The position numbers and the translations under genes are program-made. Positions 24,043 through 30,536 of a stretch of 30,536 nucleotides of DNA are shown piece by piece (within the stretch, counting starts at the first letter, position 1; every line of letters begins with the position of its first letter). The stretch is from JBBCJT01 sp037190665 (lineage in GTDB: Bacteria > Pseudomonadota > Alphaproteobacteria > Acetobacterales > Acetobacteraceae), in NCBI GenBank assembly GCA_037190665.1, contig JBBCJT010000025.1, forward strand, positions 1-30,536. The letters are read 5' to 3'. A model generated the notes under the pieces. That model did no database searches. It was not told the origin of the DNA and saw nothing but the letters and a program-made list of their open reading frames with translations.

Positions 24043-25350
24043 ATGGACGATGCAAGCCAGACCCCGGATGCCACCGATGCCCGCGTCGCGGAGCAGTACG
24101 AGGCCTATCCCTACCCGCCGCGCGACCCCGCGAAGGAGCTGACCGTCAACACGGTCGGCAGCCCCAGCCACCTCGCCGAGATCGATCACTGGGTGTTCGG
24201 CGCCGCCCGGCCCGCCTCGCGCCCGCTCAACGCGCTGGTCGCGGGCGGGGGCACCGGGGACGGGACGATCATGCTGGCCCAGCACCTCGCCGATGCCGGC
24301 CGGCCCGGGACGGTGACGTATCTCGACCGCTCCGCCGCCTCGCGGAAGATCGCGGAGGCGCGGGCCGAGGTGCGGGGGCTGACCAACCTCGCCTGGCGGT
24401 CGGATTCGCTGCTCGACCTGCCGAAGCTCGGGATCGGCCCGTTCGACTACATCGACTGCTGCGGCGTACTGCACCACCTGCCGGACCCGGCGGAGGGTCT
24501 CGCGGCGCTGACCTCGGTGCTCGCGCCGGGCGGCGGGATCGGGCTGATGGTCTATGCGCCGCACGGACGCACCGGCGTCTACATGATGCAGGACGCGCTG
24601 AAGCTGCTCGCTCCGGCGGGCCTGTCGCCCGCGGAGCGGGTGGGGGTCGCCAAGCGCCTGATCGGCCGCAAGGAGCGCACGGCCGAGGGCGGGCCGGTCA
24701 GCTACCCGGACCTGCCGCCGACCAACTGGTTCGCCTTCAATCCGCTGATCACCGACCACATCATCGGCGGCGATGCCGGCACCTACGACCTGCTGCTGCA
24801 CGAGCGCGACCGTGCCTACCGCGTGGCGGAACTCGCCGCGCTGCTCGACGAGGCCGGGCTCGCGGTGACCGCCTGGATCGAGCCGCGCCGCTACGATCCC
24901 GCGATCTACATCCGCGACGCGAAGCTGAAGGCCGCCGCCAGCGCCCTGCCGCCGACCGAGCGCGCCGCGCTGGCCGAGGCGATGGCCGGCAACATGCGCA
25001 CCCATGTCGTCTACTGCGTGCGCAAGGACGCGATCCCGGCCCCCCCTGACCCGCTGCGGCCGGACGCGGTGCCGGTGCTGCGTTCGCTGGAGGGGGCGAA
25101 GGTGGCGGATGCGATCCGCCCCGACGGCACGTTCGGCGTGAACTTCGAGATGTTCCCCCTCAGCCTCGCCCTGCCCCGGCTGGCGCGCGCGATCCTGCGC
25201 CAGATCGACGGGCGGCGGCCGGTGGCGGAGATCCGCGCCGCCGTGGTCGCGGGCGGTGCCTCGGAAGCGGCGTTCGACCGCGACTGGCCGCTGTTGTGGG
25301 ACGCGTTCAACGGCATCAACCGGCTGCTGCTGGCCCCGCCTGCGGGCTGA
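24043..25350 (+). CDS. Class I SAM-dependent methyltransferase with C-terminal extension
   Basis: A 435-residue protein. After the N-terminal motif VAEQYEAYPYPPRDPAKE comes a Rossmann SAM domain: motif I NALVAGGGTGDGTIMLAQHL, an acidic motif II (VTYLDRSAASRKIA), and GPFDYIDCCGVLHHLPDP followed by VLAPGGGIGLMVY (motifs IV-V). Residues from about 250 on are a second region seen in long bacterial members, ending with a short ARAILRQIDGRRPVAEIRAA segment that recalls PqqD-like helical domains. The substrate is unknown. It is transcribed divergently from the RNA methyltransferase gene with only 23 bases between start codons, so the promoters must overlap the coding regions. Confidence 0.82.
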   Translation: MDDASQTPDATDARVAEQYEAYPYPPRDPAKELTVNTVGSPSHLAEIDHWVFGAARPASRPLNALVAGGGTGDGTIMLAQHLADAGRPGTVTYLDRSAASRKIAEARAEVRGLTNLAWRSDSLLDLPKLGIGPFDYIDCCGVLHHLPDPAEGLAALTSVLAPGGGIGLMVYAPHGRTGVYMMQDALKLLAPAGLSPAERVGVAKRLIGRKERTAEGGPVSYPDLPPTNWFAFNPLITDHIIGGDAGTYDLLLHERDRAYRVAELAALLDEAGLAVTAWIEPRRYDPAIYIRDAKLKAAASALPPTERAALAEAMAGNMRTHVVYCVRKDAIPAPPDPLRPDAVPVLRSLEGAKVADAIRPDGTFGVNFEMFPLSLALPRLARAILRQIDGRRPVAEIRAAVVAGGASEAAFDRDWPLLWDAFNGINRLLLAPPAG

Positions 25351-25477
25351 TCCGGGCCGCGCCATTTGCGGACCCATGAAGCCGGGCGCTTTCACCGCGA
25401 TCCTTTGGCCCGGAACCGGGTCGGAGGGACATGCTCTCGCCCCTTCGCAGGACGGGAGGGAGGCGGCGAGGGCCCTC

Positions 25478-25860
25478 TTGCAAGGTCACCTGCCATCCGG
25501 TGGGAGCGGGACAGCGTGAGAGGGTTTGCCCGGAGGCGAGACCTCACCGTGGAACTGGTGGACGGGCCCTCACTCCGGCCCTCTCCCGCAAGCGGGAGAG
25601 GGAGGAGATCGCGACCGTTTCGCCAGACTCTCGCGTACGAGAGATTTCCGGGAGGGCTGAGGCAGGGCCCGTCACGCAAGGTCCCCTCTGCCATCCGGCG
25701 GGAGCGGGACAGCGTGAGAGGGTTCGTCTGGAGGCGAGACCTCAACGTGGGAGTGGCGGACGGACCCTCACTCCGGCCCTCTCCCGCAAGCGGGAGAGGG
25801 AGGAAGGTCGCGACCGTTCGCAAACTTCCACTTGCGCGAGGGGCTGAGGTGAGGGGCCGC
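25478..25860. repeat. Two tandem copies of a 198-bp intergenic unit carrying REP-like palindromes
   Basis: The 526-base stretch 25351-25876 has no gene. TGCCATCCGG occurs at 25491 and again at 25689, a period of 198 bases, and the match extends through GGGAGCGGGACAGCGTGAGA, GGAGGCGAGACCTCA and CCCTCACTCCGGCCCTCTCC with scattered changes. Each copy ends with the palindrome CCCTCTCCCGC-AA/loop-GCGGGAGAGGG (25579-25602 and 25777-25800) also present at the left of the window. The open frames here translate to the familiar LTPALSRKRERE-type artefact. The left part, 25351-25477, holds nothing recognisable. Confidence 0.85.
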
Positions 25861-25876
25861 GGACACCGCCGCCCAT

Positions 25877-26377
25877 ATGCGCGTGGCTGATGCGATCGTG
25901 ATCTTTGGCGCCGCCGTCCGCCCGGGCGGCCGTCCGTCCGATACGCTGCGCCGGCGCGTGGAAGCCGCCGCCGCCTTCGGCCGCACGCTGGACGGCCCGC
26001 TGTTCGTGCCCACCGGCGGGCTCGGCCGGCATCCGCCGACCGAGGCGCGGGTGATGGGGCATCTGCTGCTGCGCAGCGGCGTGCCCCGCGAACGCATCCG
26101 GCTGGAGGAGACCGGGCGGGACACGCTGAGTTCCGCCCTCGCCGTGGCCGCGCTGCTGCGGAGCCATGATGGGCGGGTCTACGCCGCGTCCTCCTCCTAC
26201 CACCTGCCGCGCTGCGTGCTGCTGCTGCGGCTCGCCGGGCTGTCCGCCCGCCGGGCCCCGCCGCCGCGCCAGAAGGTGCGCGACCTGTGGTGGTGGTGGG
26301 CGCGCGAGGCCGCCGCACTACCCTATGACGGCGTGCTCATGCTCTGGCGGCGGCTGTGCGGACGTATGGAACCCTGA
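25877..26377 (+). CDS. YdcF/DUF218-family protein
   Basis: A 166-residue protein of the DUF218 (YdcF/SanA) family. It starts with ADAIVIFGAAVRPGGRPSDT, the usual strand plus G-A-x-x-R loop, and continues with PLFVPTGGLGRHPPTEARVM (the TGG block), RLEETGRDTLSSA (E-x-x-x-N/D-T) and VYAASSSYHLPRCVLLLRLA (the S-x-x-H-x-x-R block). Proteins of this family have a Rossmann-like fold and are linked to envelope or peptidoglycan metabolism, though their reaction is not settled. There is no signal peptide. The ATG at 25877 follows directly on the tandem repeat. It converges with the FYDLN gene. Confidence 0.85.
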   Translation: MRVADAIVIFGAAVRPGGRPSDTLRRRVEAAAAFGRTLDGPLFVPTGGLGRHPPTEARVMGHLLLRSGVPRERIRLEETGRDTLSSALAVAALLRSHDGRVYAASSSYHLPRCVLLLRLAGLSARRAPPPRQKVRDLWWWWAREAAALPYDGVLMLWRRLCGRMEP

Positions 26378-26393
26378 TCCGCGGGATCGCAGG

Positions 26394-26418
26394 CGCGGGC
26401 GGGCGGTCCCGCCCCGCG
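26394..26418. terminator. GC-rich hairpin between two convergent genes
   Basis: CGCGGGCGGG at 26394-26403 pairs with CCCGCCCCGCG ending at 26418 with a single bulged base and a CGGT loop. It lies between the converging stops at 26377 and 26421. There is no T-run on either strand, so factor-independent termination is only possible, not shown. Confidence 0.35.
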
Positions 26419-26420
26419 CG

Positions 26421-26777
26421 TCAGCGCTCGTTGTCGGGATCGTCCTTCTCGACCTCGATGTCGCCGCCCAGGTCGTCGGCGTCGCCCTCGAGGTCGGAGG
26501 TGTCCTCCATCACCGAATCATCGGTGGCATCGTCTTCGTCCAGGTCCTCGACATCCTCGACCTCGACCTCCGCGCCCTCCGCGTCCGGATCGGCCTCCGC
26601 GGCGATCTTCTTGCGCTTGTCCTCGGGCAGCGGCGGCATGGCCCGGCGCAGCCGCGGCTGGTCGGCCGGCTGCTCGGTCTCGCACTTGGGGCAGACCGCC
26701 GGCACCTTGCCGAGATCGTAGAAGCGGGCACCGCAGGAAACGCAGAGCCGCTTGGTGCCGAGTTCAGGCTTCACCAT
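26421..26777 (-). CDS. FYDLN-acid / TIGR02300-family zinc-ribbon protein
   Basis: A 118-residue protein. The N-terminus is a zinc ribbon with Cys12, Cys15, Cys29 and Cys32 (LCVSCGARFYDLGKVPAVCP) containing the FYDL signature that names the alphaproteobacterial FYDLN-acid family. The C-terminal half is extremely rich in Asp and Glu and is probably disordered. The function is unknown; nucleic-acid or protein mimicry by the acidic tail is a guess. In many Alphaproteobacteria it is encoded divergently next to aroA, exactly as here, which supports both assignments. The ATG at 26777 gives the standard length. Confidence 0.92.
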   Translation of the reverse strand: MVKPELGTKRLCVSCGARFYDLGKVPAVCPKCETEQPADQPRLRRAMPPLPEDKRKKIAAEADPDAEGAEVEVEDVEDLDEDDATDDSVMEDTSDLEGDADDLGGDIEVEKDDPDNER

Positions 26778-26886
26778 CGGGGGCCTCAGTCAGAAGGTAG
26801 GATCAAGGGGCGGCGGAACAGGGCGCGGCAACTGCCGCAATCGGGGGGCAGTGTCAAACCTGCCCGCCCATGATACGGCCGCGGCC

Positions 26887-28221
26887 ATGGACGCACCGCC
26901 CCGCCTGCCGCTCGCCTCCCGCCGCCCGGCTGCCCCGCTCTCTGCCACGCTGCGCGTGCCGGGCGACAAATCGATCAGCCACCGGGCGCTGATGTTCGGC
27001 GCGCTCGCGGTGGGCCAGACCCGGATCGAGGGGCTGCTGGAAGGCGAGGACGTGCTGCGCACCGCGGCCGCAATGCGCGCGCTGGGGGCCGAGGTGGACC
27101 GGCGCGAGGACGGCACCTGGGTGGTGTCCGGCCGCGGCGTCGGCGGGCTGGTGGAGCCCGCGGACGTGCTGGACATGGGCAACTCCGGCACCGCCGCGCG
27201 GCTGCTCGCCGGCATCCTCGCGAGCCACCGGCTGTTCGCCGTGATGACGGGCGATGCGAGCCTGCGCCGCCGGCCGATGCGCCGGGTGACGGAGCCGCTG
27301 TCGCGCTGCGGGGCGCGTTTCACCTCCCGCGATGGCGGGCGGCTGCCGCTCGCGATCGAGGGCGCGGCCGATGCGCTGCCCATCGAATACCGCCTGCCGG
27401 TCGCCTCCGCGCAGGTGAAGTCCGCCGTGCTGCTCGCCGGGCTGAACGCGCGCGGCATCACGCGGGTGGAGGAGCCGGCGGCGACGCGAGACCACAGCGA
27501 GAACATGCTGCGCCATTTCGGCGCGACCGTGCGCGTCGCGGTCGATGGTGCGGGGCGCGTGATCGAACTCGACGGCCAGCCCGAGTTGCGCGCGGCCGAT
27601 GTGGTGGTGCCGGGCGATCCGTCCTCCGCTTCCTTCCCGCTGGTCGCGGCACTGCTGGTGCCGGGGTCGGCGCTGACGGTGCAGGGCCTCGGCCTGAACC
27701 CGCTGCGCACCGGCCTGTTCACGACGCTGCGCGAGATGGGCGCGGTGCTGGACGTCGCCAACGCGCGCACCGAGGGCGGCGAGCCCGTGGGCGATGTCAC
27801 CGCGCGCGCCGGCGCGCTGCGCGGGGTGGAGGTGCCGCCGGAGCGCGCGCCGTCCATGATCGACGAGTTCCCCGTCCTCGCCGTGGCCGCCGCCTGCGCG
27901 GACGGCACCACGCGCATGCGCGGCCTCGCCGAGCTGCGGGTGAAGGAAAGCGACCGGCTGTCCGCCACCGCCGCGCTGCTCGCGGTGAATGGCGCGCGGG
28001 TCGAGATCGAGGGCGACGACCTGATCGTGCACGGCACCGGTAAGGCACCCGCCGGTGGCGGCCGCGTCGAGACTCATATGGACCACCGTCTCGCGATGAG
28101 CGCGCTGGTGCTGGGGCTCGCTGCGGATGCGCCGGTCGCGGTGGACGATGCCGCTTTCATCGAAACGTCCTTCCCGCGCTTCGCGGAGCTGATGAACGCG
28201 GCCGGGGCCTCGATCGGATGA
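26887..28221 (+). CDS. aroA: 3-phosphoshikimate 1-carboxyvinyltransferase (EPSP synthase)
   Basis: Joins phosphoenolpyruvate to shikimate-3-phosphate, the sixth step of the shikimate pathway. The 444-residue protein has VPGDKSISHRALMFGALAVG at residues 24-43, the LLEGEDVLRT block, DMGNSGTAARLLAG, the RRPMRRVTEPL block, ASAQVKSAVLLAGLNARG, TRDHSENMLRHFG and the late RVKESDRL and DHRLAMS motifs. The wording of these blocks (GLLEGEDV, TRDHSENML) is of the class II type, but the GNSG motif has glycine where the CP4-type enzyme has alanine. The ATG at 26887 is preferred; the longer upstream frame has no homology. Its stop overlaps the cmk start by four bases (ATGA). Confidence 0.96.
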   Translation: MDAPPRLPLASRRPAAPLSATLRVPGDKSISHRALMFGALAVGQTRIEGLLEGEDVLRTAAAMRALGAEVDRREDGTWVVSGRGVGGLVEPADVLDMGNSGTAARLLAGILASHRLFAVMTGDASLRRRPMRRVTEPLSRCGARFTSRDGGRLPLAIEGAADALPIEYRLPVASAQVKSAVLLAGLNARGITRVEEPAATRDHSENMLRHFGATVRVAVDGAGRVIELDGQPELRAADVVVPGDPSSASFPLVAALLVPGSALTVQGLGLNPLRTGLFTTLREMGAVLDVANARTEGGEPVGDVTARAGALRGVEVPPERAPSMIDEFPVLAVAAACADGTTRMRGLAELRVKESDRLSATAALLAVNGARVEIEGDDLIVHGTGKAPAGGGRVETHMDHRLAMSALVLGLAADAPVAVDDAAFIETSFPRFAELMNAAGASIG

Positions 28222-28856
28222 CCAGGCCGCTCGTCATCGCCGTGGACGGGCCTGCCGCGGCCGGCAAGGGCACGCTGGCGCGCCGGCTGGCCAGCGCCCT
28301 CGGCGTGCCGCATCTGGACACGGGCCTGCTCTATCGCGCCGTGGGGGCGCGCGTGCTCGGCCTGCCCGGCGATCCGCGCGATGCGGTGCTCGCGGAGTTC
28401 GCCGCGCGGTCGCTGACGCAGGACGACATCACGCGCGGCGACCTGCGCCGGCCGGAGGTCGATGCCGCCGCCGCCGCCGTGGCGGCGATCCCGGCGGTGC
28501 GCGCCGCGCTGGTCGATTTCCAGCGCGGCTTCGCGGCGCGCGAGGGCGCGGTGCTGGACGGGCGCGACATCGGCACGGTGATCTTCCCCGACGCGGCGGT
28601 GAAGCTGTTCGTGACCGCGAGCGTGGAGGAACGCGCGCTGCGGCGGTGGAAGGAACTGCACGGCCGCGGCATCGCCGCCGATCTGGAGCAGGTGCGCGAC
28701 GACATCCGCACCCGCGACGCGCAGGACCGCAACCGCCCGGTGGCCCCGCTGCGCGCGGCCGACGACGCGATCACCATCGACACCACCACGCTCGACGCGG
28801 ATGCGGCGTTCGAGGCGGCGATGAAAGCGGTGCGGGCGCGACTTGCGGAGCGTTGA
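28218..28856 (+). CDS. cmk: Cytidylate kinase
   Basis: Phosphorylates CMP and dCMP with ATP. The 212-residue protein has the P-loop GPAAAGKGT (residues 11-19), LGVPHLDTGLLYRAVG, the block LDGRDIGTVIFPDAAVKLFV, and the lid RDAQDRNRPVAPLRAADDA. It is translationally coupled to aroA through an ATGA overlap, the standard aroA-cmk pair. In most Alphaproteobacteria rpsA (ribosomal protein S1) follows; here a convergent gene begins 27 bases downstream instead. Confidence 0.95.
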   Translation: MTRPLVIAVDGPAAAGKGTLARRLASALGVPHLDTGLLYRAVGARVLGLPGDPRDAVLAEFAARSLTQDDITRGDLRRPEVDAAAAAVAAIPAVRAALVDFQRGFAAREGAVLDGRDIGTVIFPDAAVKLFVTASVEERALRRWKELHGRGIAADLEQVRDDIRTRDAQDRNRPVAPLRAADDAITIDTTTLDADAAFEAAMKAVRARLAER

Positions 28857-28883
28857 GCCCGGATGATCGGCGGGCTGCGCCGC

Positions 28884-29528
28884 TCACGCAGGATCGGCAC
28901 GGACGGCAATCCAGTCGCGGACGGCGAACAGGAAATCGCTGTGCGTAAGATGGTCGGGGTCGAGCCGGTAGCGGTCGATCAGGGCACCGACCTCCGCTTG
29001 GAACAGCCTGTAGTCGGACCGGATCGCAGGCGCCCCGGGAAGCGGCGGCGCGTGACCCGGTCGGTGCTCAGACAGCCAGTCGCGGACGCAGCCGATGGCG
29101 AGATCGGTGTCATTGCGATGGCATGCGATGTCCTGGCCGCTGATATCGGATAGCGCGGCGTCGTATCGATGCGGTGCGGAGTCCAGGATTAAGGCGCGCT
29201 TGCGGCGATGCCGCTTGTCACCCAGCAGGCGGGCGCCGAGGTGCAGGCCCAGTTCCATCGGCATGTTGAACCGGGGAACCCCGTCCAGCGCCACCTCGAC
29301 ACGGGAAAGGTCGTGGATGCCCCAGTCGCATTCCCCGATCATGGTTGCGATCTTGCCGATCCGGATCTCCGCCCCGTCCGTGGCATCCAGTGCGCAGCGC
29401 GGATGGTAGCCCGACAGGATGACCGTGAAGACCATCGCGCGCAGCAACGGTCTGAAGTCGTCATCGAACGGGCAGTTAATGAAGACGGATTTGGACGCCG
29501 CCGGCCTAAGGCTGGGTGGTCTTGTCAC
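28884..29528 (-). CDS. Unnamed protein with TIR / nucleoside-2-deoxyribosyltransferase-like features
   Basis: A 214-residue cytoplasmic protein belonging to a widespread but unnamed bacterial family that I recognise by its pattern only. It starts SVFINCPFDDDFRPLL (residues 14-29), a strand plus loop as at the start of TIR-like and nucleoside-deoxyribosyltransferase (NDT) folds. Then come RIGKIATMIGECDWGIHDLS (56-75), with an aspartate after the second strand, and PRFNMPMELGLHLGA, where Glu92 occupies the place of the catalytic Glu of NDT/TIR enzymes. RKRALILD and DISGQDIACH follow. An N-glycosidase or NAD-consuming activity is therefore an inference. GTG at 29528 is the most likely start; it overlaps the preceding small gene by 23 bases. 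Codon use is less GC-biased than in neighbours, suggesting acquisition. Confidence 0.72.
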   Translation of the reverse strand: MTRPPSLRPAASKSVFINCPFDDDFRPLLRAMVFTVILSGYHPRCALDATDGAEIRIGKIATMIGECDWGIHDLSRVEVALDGVPRFNMPMELGLHLGARLLGDKRHRRKRALILDSAPHRYDAALSDISGQDIACHRNDTDLAIGCVRDWLSEHRPGHAPPLPGAPAIRSDYRLFQAEVGALIDRYRLDPDHLTHSDFLFAVRDWIAVRADPA

Positions 29529-29733
29529 GCGATGCGCCGGACCTCGCCATAAGCCCGTCGCGAATCGCCTGGGCAATTGCCGACCGCTTGCCGCTGACGG
29601 GCTCGATCCTGATGCCGCGATAAACCACCGCCCGCTCGGTGCGGGTGGCAACACGGCGACGGGCCTTCTTCTTGGCAGCGGTGATCACCCCTGAATTATG
29701 CGGGTAGGGTCCCTTCGAAGCAAGTTTCATCAT
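29506..29733 (-). CDS. Small basic protein upstream of the TIR/NDT-like gene
   Basis: A 75-residue protein, rich in Lys and Arg (AAKKKARRRVATRTERAVVY), followed by RGIRIEPVSGKRSAIAQAIR, a likely strand plus helix. I do not recognise a named family. Its end overlaps the start of the TIR/NDT-like gene by 23 bases, so the two are probably co-translated and the small protein may be a partner, regulator or antitoxin-like factor; this is inference. The start is uncertain: two adjacent ATGs (29733 and 29730) lack a clear ribosome site and begin only 15 bases after the ybhL-like gene's terminator. An internal GTG (VITAAKKK) is another option. Confidence 0.55.
   Translation of the reverse strand: MMKLASKGPYPHNSGVITAAKKKARRRVATRTERAVVYRGIRIEPVSGKRSAIAQAIRDGLMARSGASRDKTTQP
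29695..29723 (-). promoter_or_regulatory. Possible sigma-70 promoter inside the start of the small basic gene
   Basis: On the minus strand TTGCTT (29723-29718) and CATAAT (29700-29695) are separated by exactly 17 bases. The -10 matches five of six consensus bases, the -35 three of six. Transcription would begin near 29688 and could start translation without a leader at the GTG of VITAAKKK, or serve mainly the TIR/NDT-like gene. Confidence 0.35.
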
Positions 29734-29747
29734 GCCCCAAACGCAAA

Positions 29748-29771
29748 GGGCCCCGGCTTGCGCCGGGGCCC
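29748..29771 (-). terminator. Rho-independent terminator of the Bax-inhibitor-1 family gene
   Basis: GGGCCCCGGC (29748-29757) and GCCGGGGCCC (29762-29771) form a perfect 10-base-pair stem with a 4-base loop. On the minus strand it is followed by TTTGCGTTT. It lies 26 bases after the gene's stop codon and just upstream of the small basic gene. Confidence 0.85.
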
Positions 29772-29797
29772 CGTTACCGTCCGGCCTGCTCCGCCGG

Positions 29798-30535
29798 TTA
29801 CTCGCTCTGGCGCTGGCCCATGAAGGACAGCAGGAGCTGGAACAGGTTGATGAAGTTCAGGTACAGCGCCAGCGCGTCGAACACGGACCGCTTCGCGGCG
29901 ACGTCCATGCCGGCGAACTGGATGGTCTCGACGTAGTCGTTCTTGATCCGCTGGCTGTCCCACGCGGTCAGGCCGACGAACACCACCACGCCGATGATGC
30001 TGATCGCGAACTGCATCGCGCTGGAGCCGATGAACATGTTCACCAGGCTGGCCAGGATGATGCCGATCAGGCCCATCATCATGAACGAGCCCATCTTCGT
30101 CAGGTCGCGCTTGGTCGTGTAACCCCACGCGGAGGTCAGCGCGAAGGTGCCGGCGGTGATGAAGAACACCCGCGCCACCGATGCGCCCGTGTAGATGATG
30201 AAGATGTTCGCCAGCGACAGGCCCATCACCGCGGCGAAGGCCCAGTAGAGACCCTGCGCGGCCGTGGCCGACAGCTTGTTGATGCCGAAGGACAGCACCA
30301 GCACGAAGGCGAGCGGCGAGAACATCGCGATGTAGCCGAGCATGGTCGGCCCGGCGAACACGCCGCGCGGCGTGACGATGCGCTGGTAGAAGAGTTCGAG
30401 CACGGCTGGCGTGTTCGCGACGAACAGCGCCACGATCCCGGTCAACAGCAGCCCCGACGCCATCCAGTTGTAGACGCGGAGCATGTAGCTGCGGAGCCCG
30501 GCATCGATGACGGCGGCATCGGCTGTCCTTGCGGG
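29798..30535 (-). CDS. Bax inhibitor-1 / YbhL-YccA family membrane protein (N-terminus outside window)
   Basis: A polytopic inner-membrane protein of the UPF0005 family with about seven hydrophobic segments. Typical parts are SYMLRVYNWMASGLLLTGIV, MFSPLAFVLVLSFGINKLSA, the block RVFFITAGTFALTSAWGYTT, IGVVVFVGLTAWDSQRIK and the end ALALYLNFINLFQLLLSFMG. Members are proposed calcium-leak or stress-related channels that interact with membrane proteases. An internal ATG at 30484 would fit, but the frame remains open and homologous to the window edge (DAGLRSY before that Met), so the true start lies beyond 30536. A strong terminator follows. Confidence 0.9.
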   Translation of the reverse strand, partial: PARTADAAVIDAGLRSYMLRVYNWMASGLLLTGIVALFVANTPAVLELFYQRIVTPRGVFAGPTMLGYIAMFSPLAFVLVLSFGINKLSATAAQGLYWAFAAVMGLSLANIFIIYTGASVARVFFITAGTFALTSAWGYTTKRDLTKMGSFMMMGLIGIILASLVNMFIGSSAMQFAISIIGVVVFVGLTAWDSQRIKNDYVETIQFAGMDVAAKRSVFDALALYLNFINLFQLLLSFMGQRQSE

Positions 30536-30536
30536 C

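Noticed and set aside
25478..25860. CRISPR array
   Set aside because: Only two long similar units without short regular repeats and unique spacers.
25392..26318. Open frames across the tandem repeat region on both strands
   Set aside because: Repeats translate to LTPALSRKRERE-type low-complexity peptides known as annotation artefacts; the only supported gene is at 25877.

Overview
This 30.5 kb GC-rich window appears to be chromosomal DNA of an alphaproteobacterium, most likely in the Acetobacteraceae or a close Rhodospirillales relative. That placement is inferred from the strong G/C third-position bias, the order FYDLN-acid protein / aroA / cmk, the alphaproteobacterial hmuP-receptor-tonB-hmuSTUV heme locus and the families seen. 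No rRNA, tRNA, IS element or CRISPR array was recognised.

Layout. (1) 1-719: the tail of a probable rsmD, a long palindromic repeat and a cupin gene. (2) 833-5993 (+): a compact glycogen operon glgP-glgC-glgA without glgB or glgX. (3) 6024-7063: a minus-strand PEP-CTERM secreted protein with its own terminator and a very good sigma-54-type promoter, with an inverted repeat upstream where an enhancer-binding protein could sit. (4) 7064-8960: queC (+), a GNAT acetyltransferase (-) and the decayed stub of a family-5 solute-binding protein. (5) 8961-19026 (-): a heme-uptake locus, read from right to left: a second TonB-dependent receptor preceded by a Fur-like box and a broken hmuP, then Fur-like box, hmuP, receptor, tonB, hmuS, hmuT, hmuU and hmuV. 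Promoter, hmuP and receptor are tandemly duplicated. (6) 19081-22736: a DapA-family aldolase (-), then an O-acetylhomoserine sulfhydrylase-type PLP enzyme and an isopenicillin-N-synthase-like oxygenase in tandem (+), preceded by an unusually AT-rich leader. (7) 22749-25350: sufE (-), a SpoU-type RNA methyltransferase (-) and a divergent class I methyltransferase (+). (8) 25351-25876: a gene-free tandem duplication of a 198-bp unit carrying the same palindrome as at the left edge. (9) 25877-28856: a YdcF/DUF218 protein, the FYDLN zinc-ribbon protein (-), aroA and cmk. (10) 28884-30536 (-): a Bax-inhibitor-1 family membrane protein cut by the window end, followed by a small basic protein and a protein with a TIR/nucleoside-deoxyribosyltransferase-like appearance, lying where rpsA is usually found.

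How it works together. The heme locus is a complete route from outer membrane (two receptors energised by TonB) through periplasm (HmuT) and inner membrane (HmuUV) to cytoplasmic heme handling (HmuS), with HmuP as a small accessory protein and Fur-like boxes as probable iron control. ExbB/ExbD are not in the window. The glycogen genes make ADP-glucose, polymerise it and degrade the polymer, but branching must be supplied elsewhere.

Most worth a second look: the duplicated receptor units with their diverged ligand-side loop, the sigma-54/PEP-CTERM arrangement, and the small-basic-protein plus TIR/NDT-like pair at the cmk junction, which is the best candidate here for an undescribed system.
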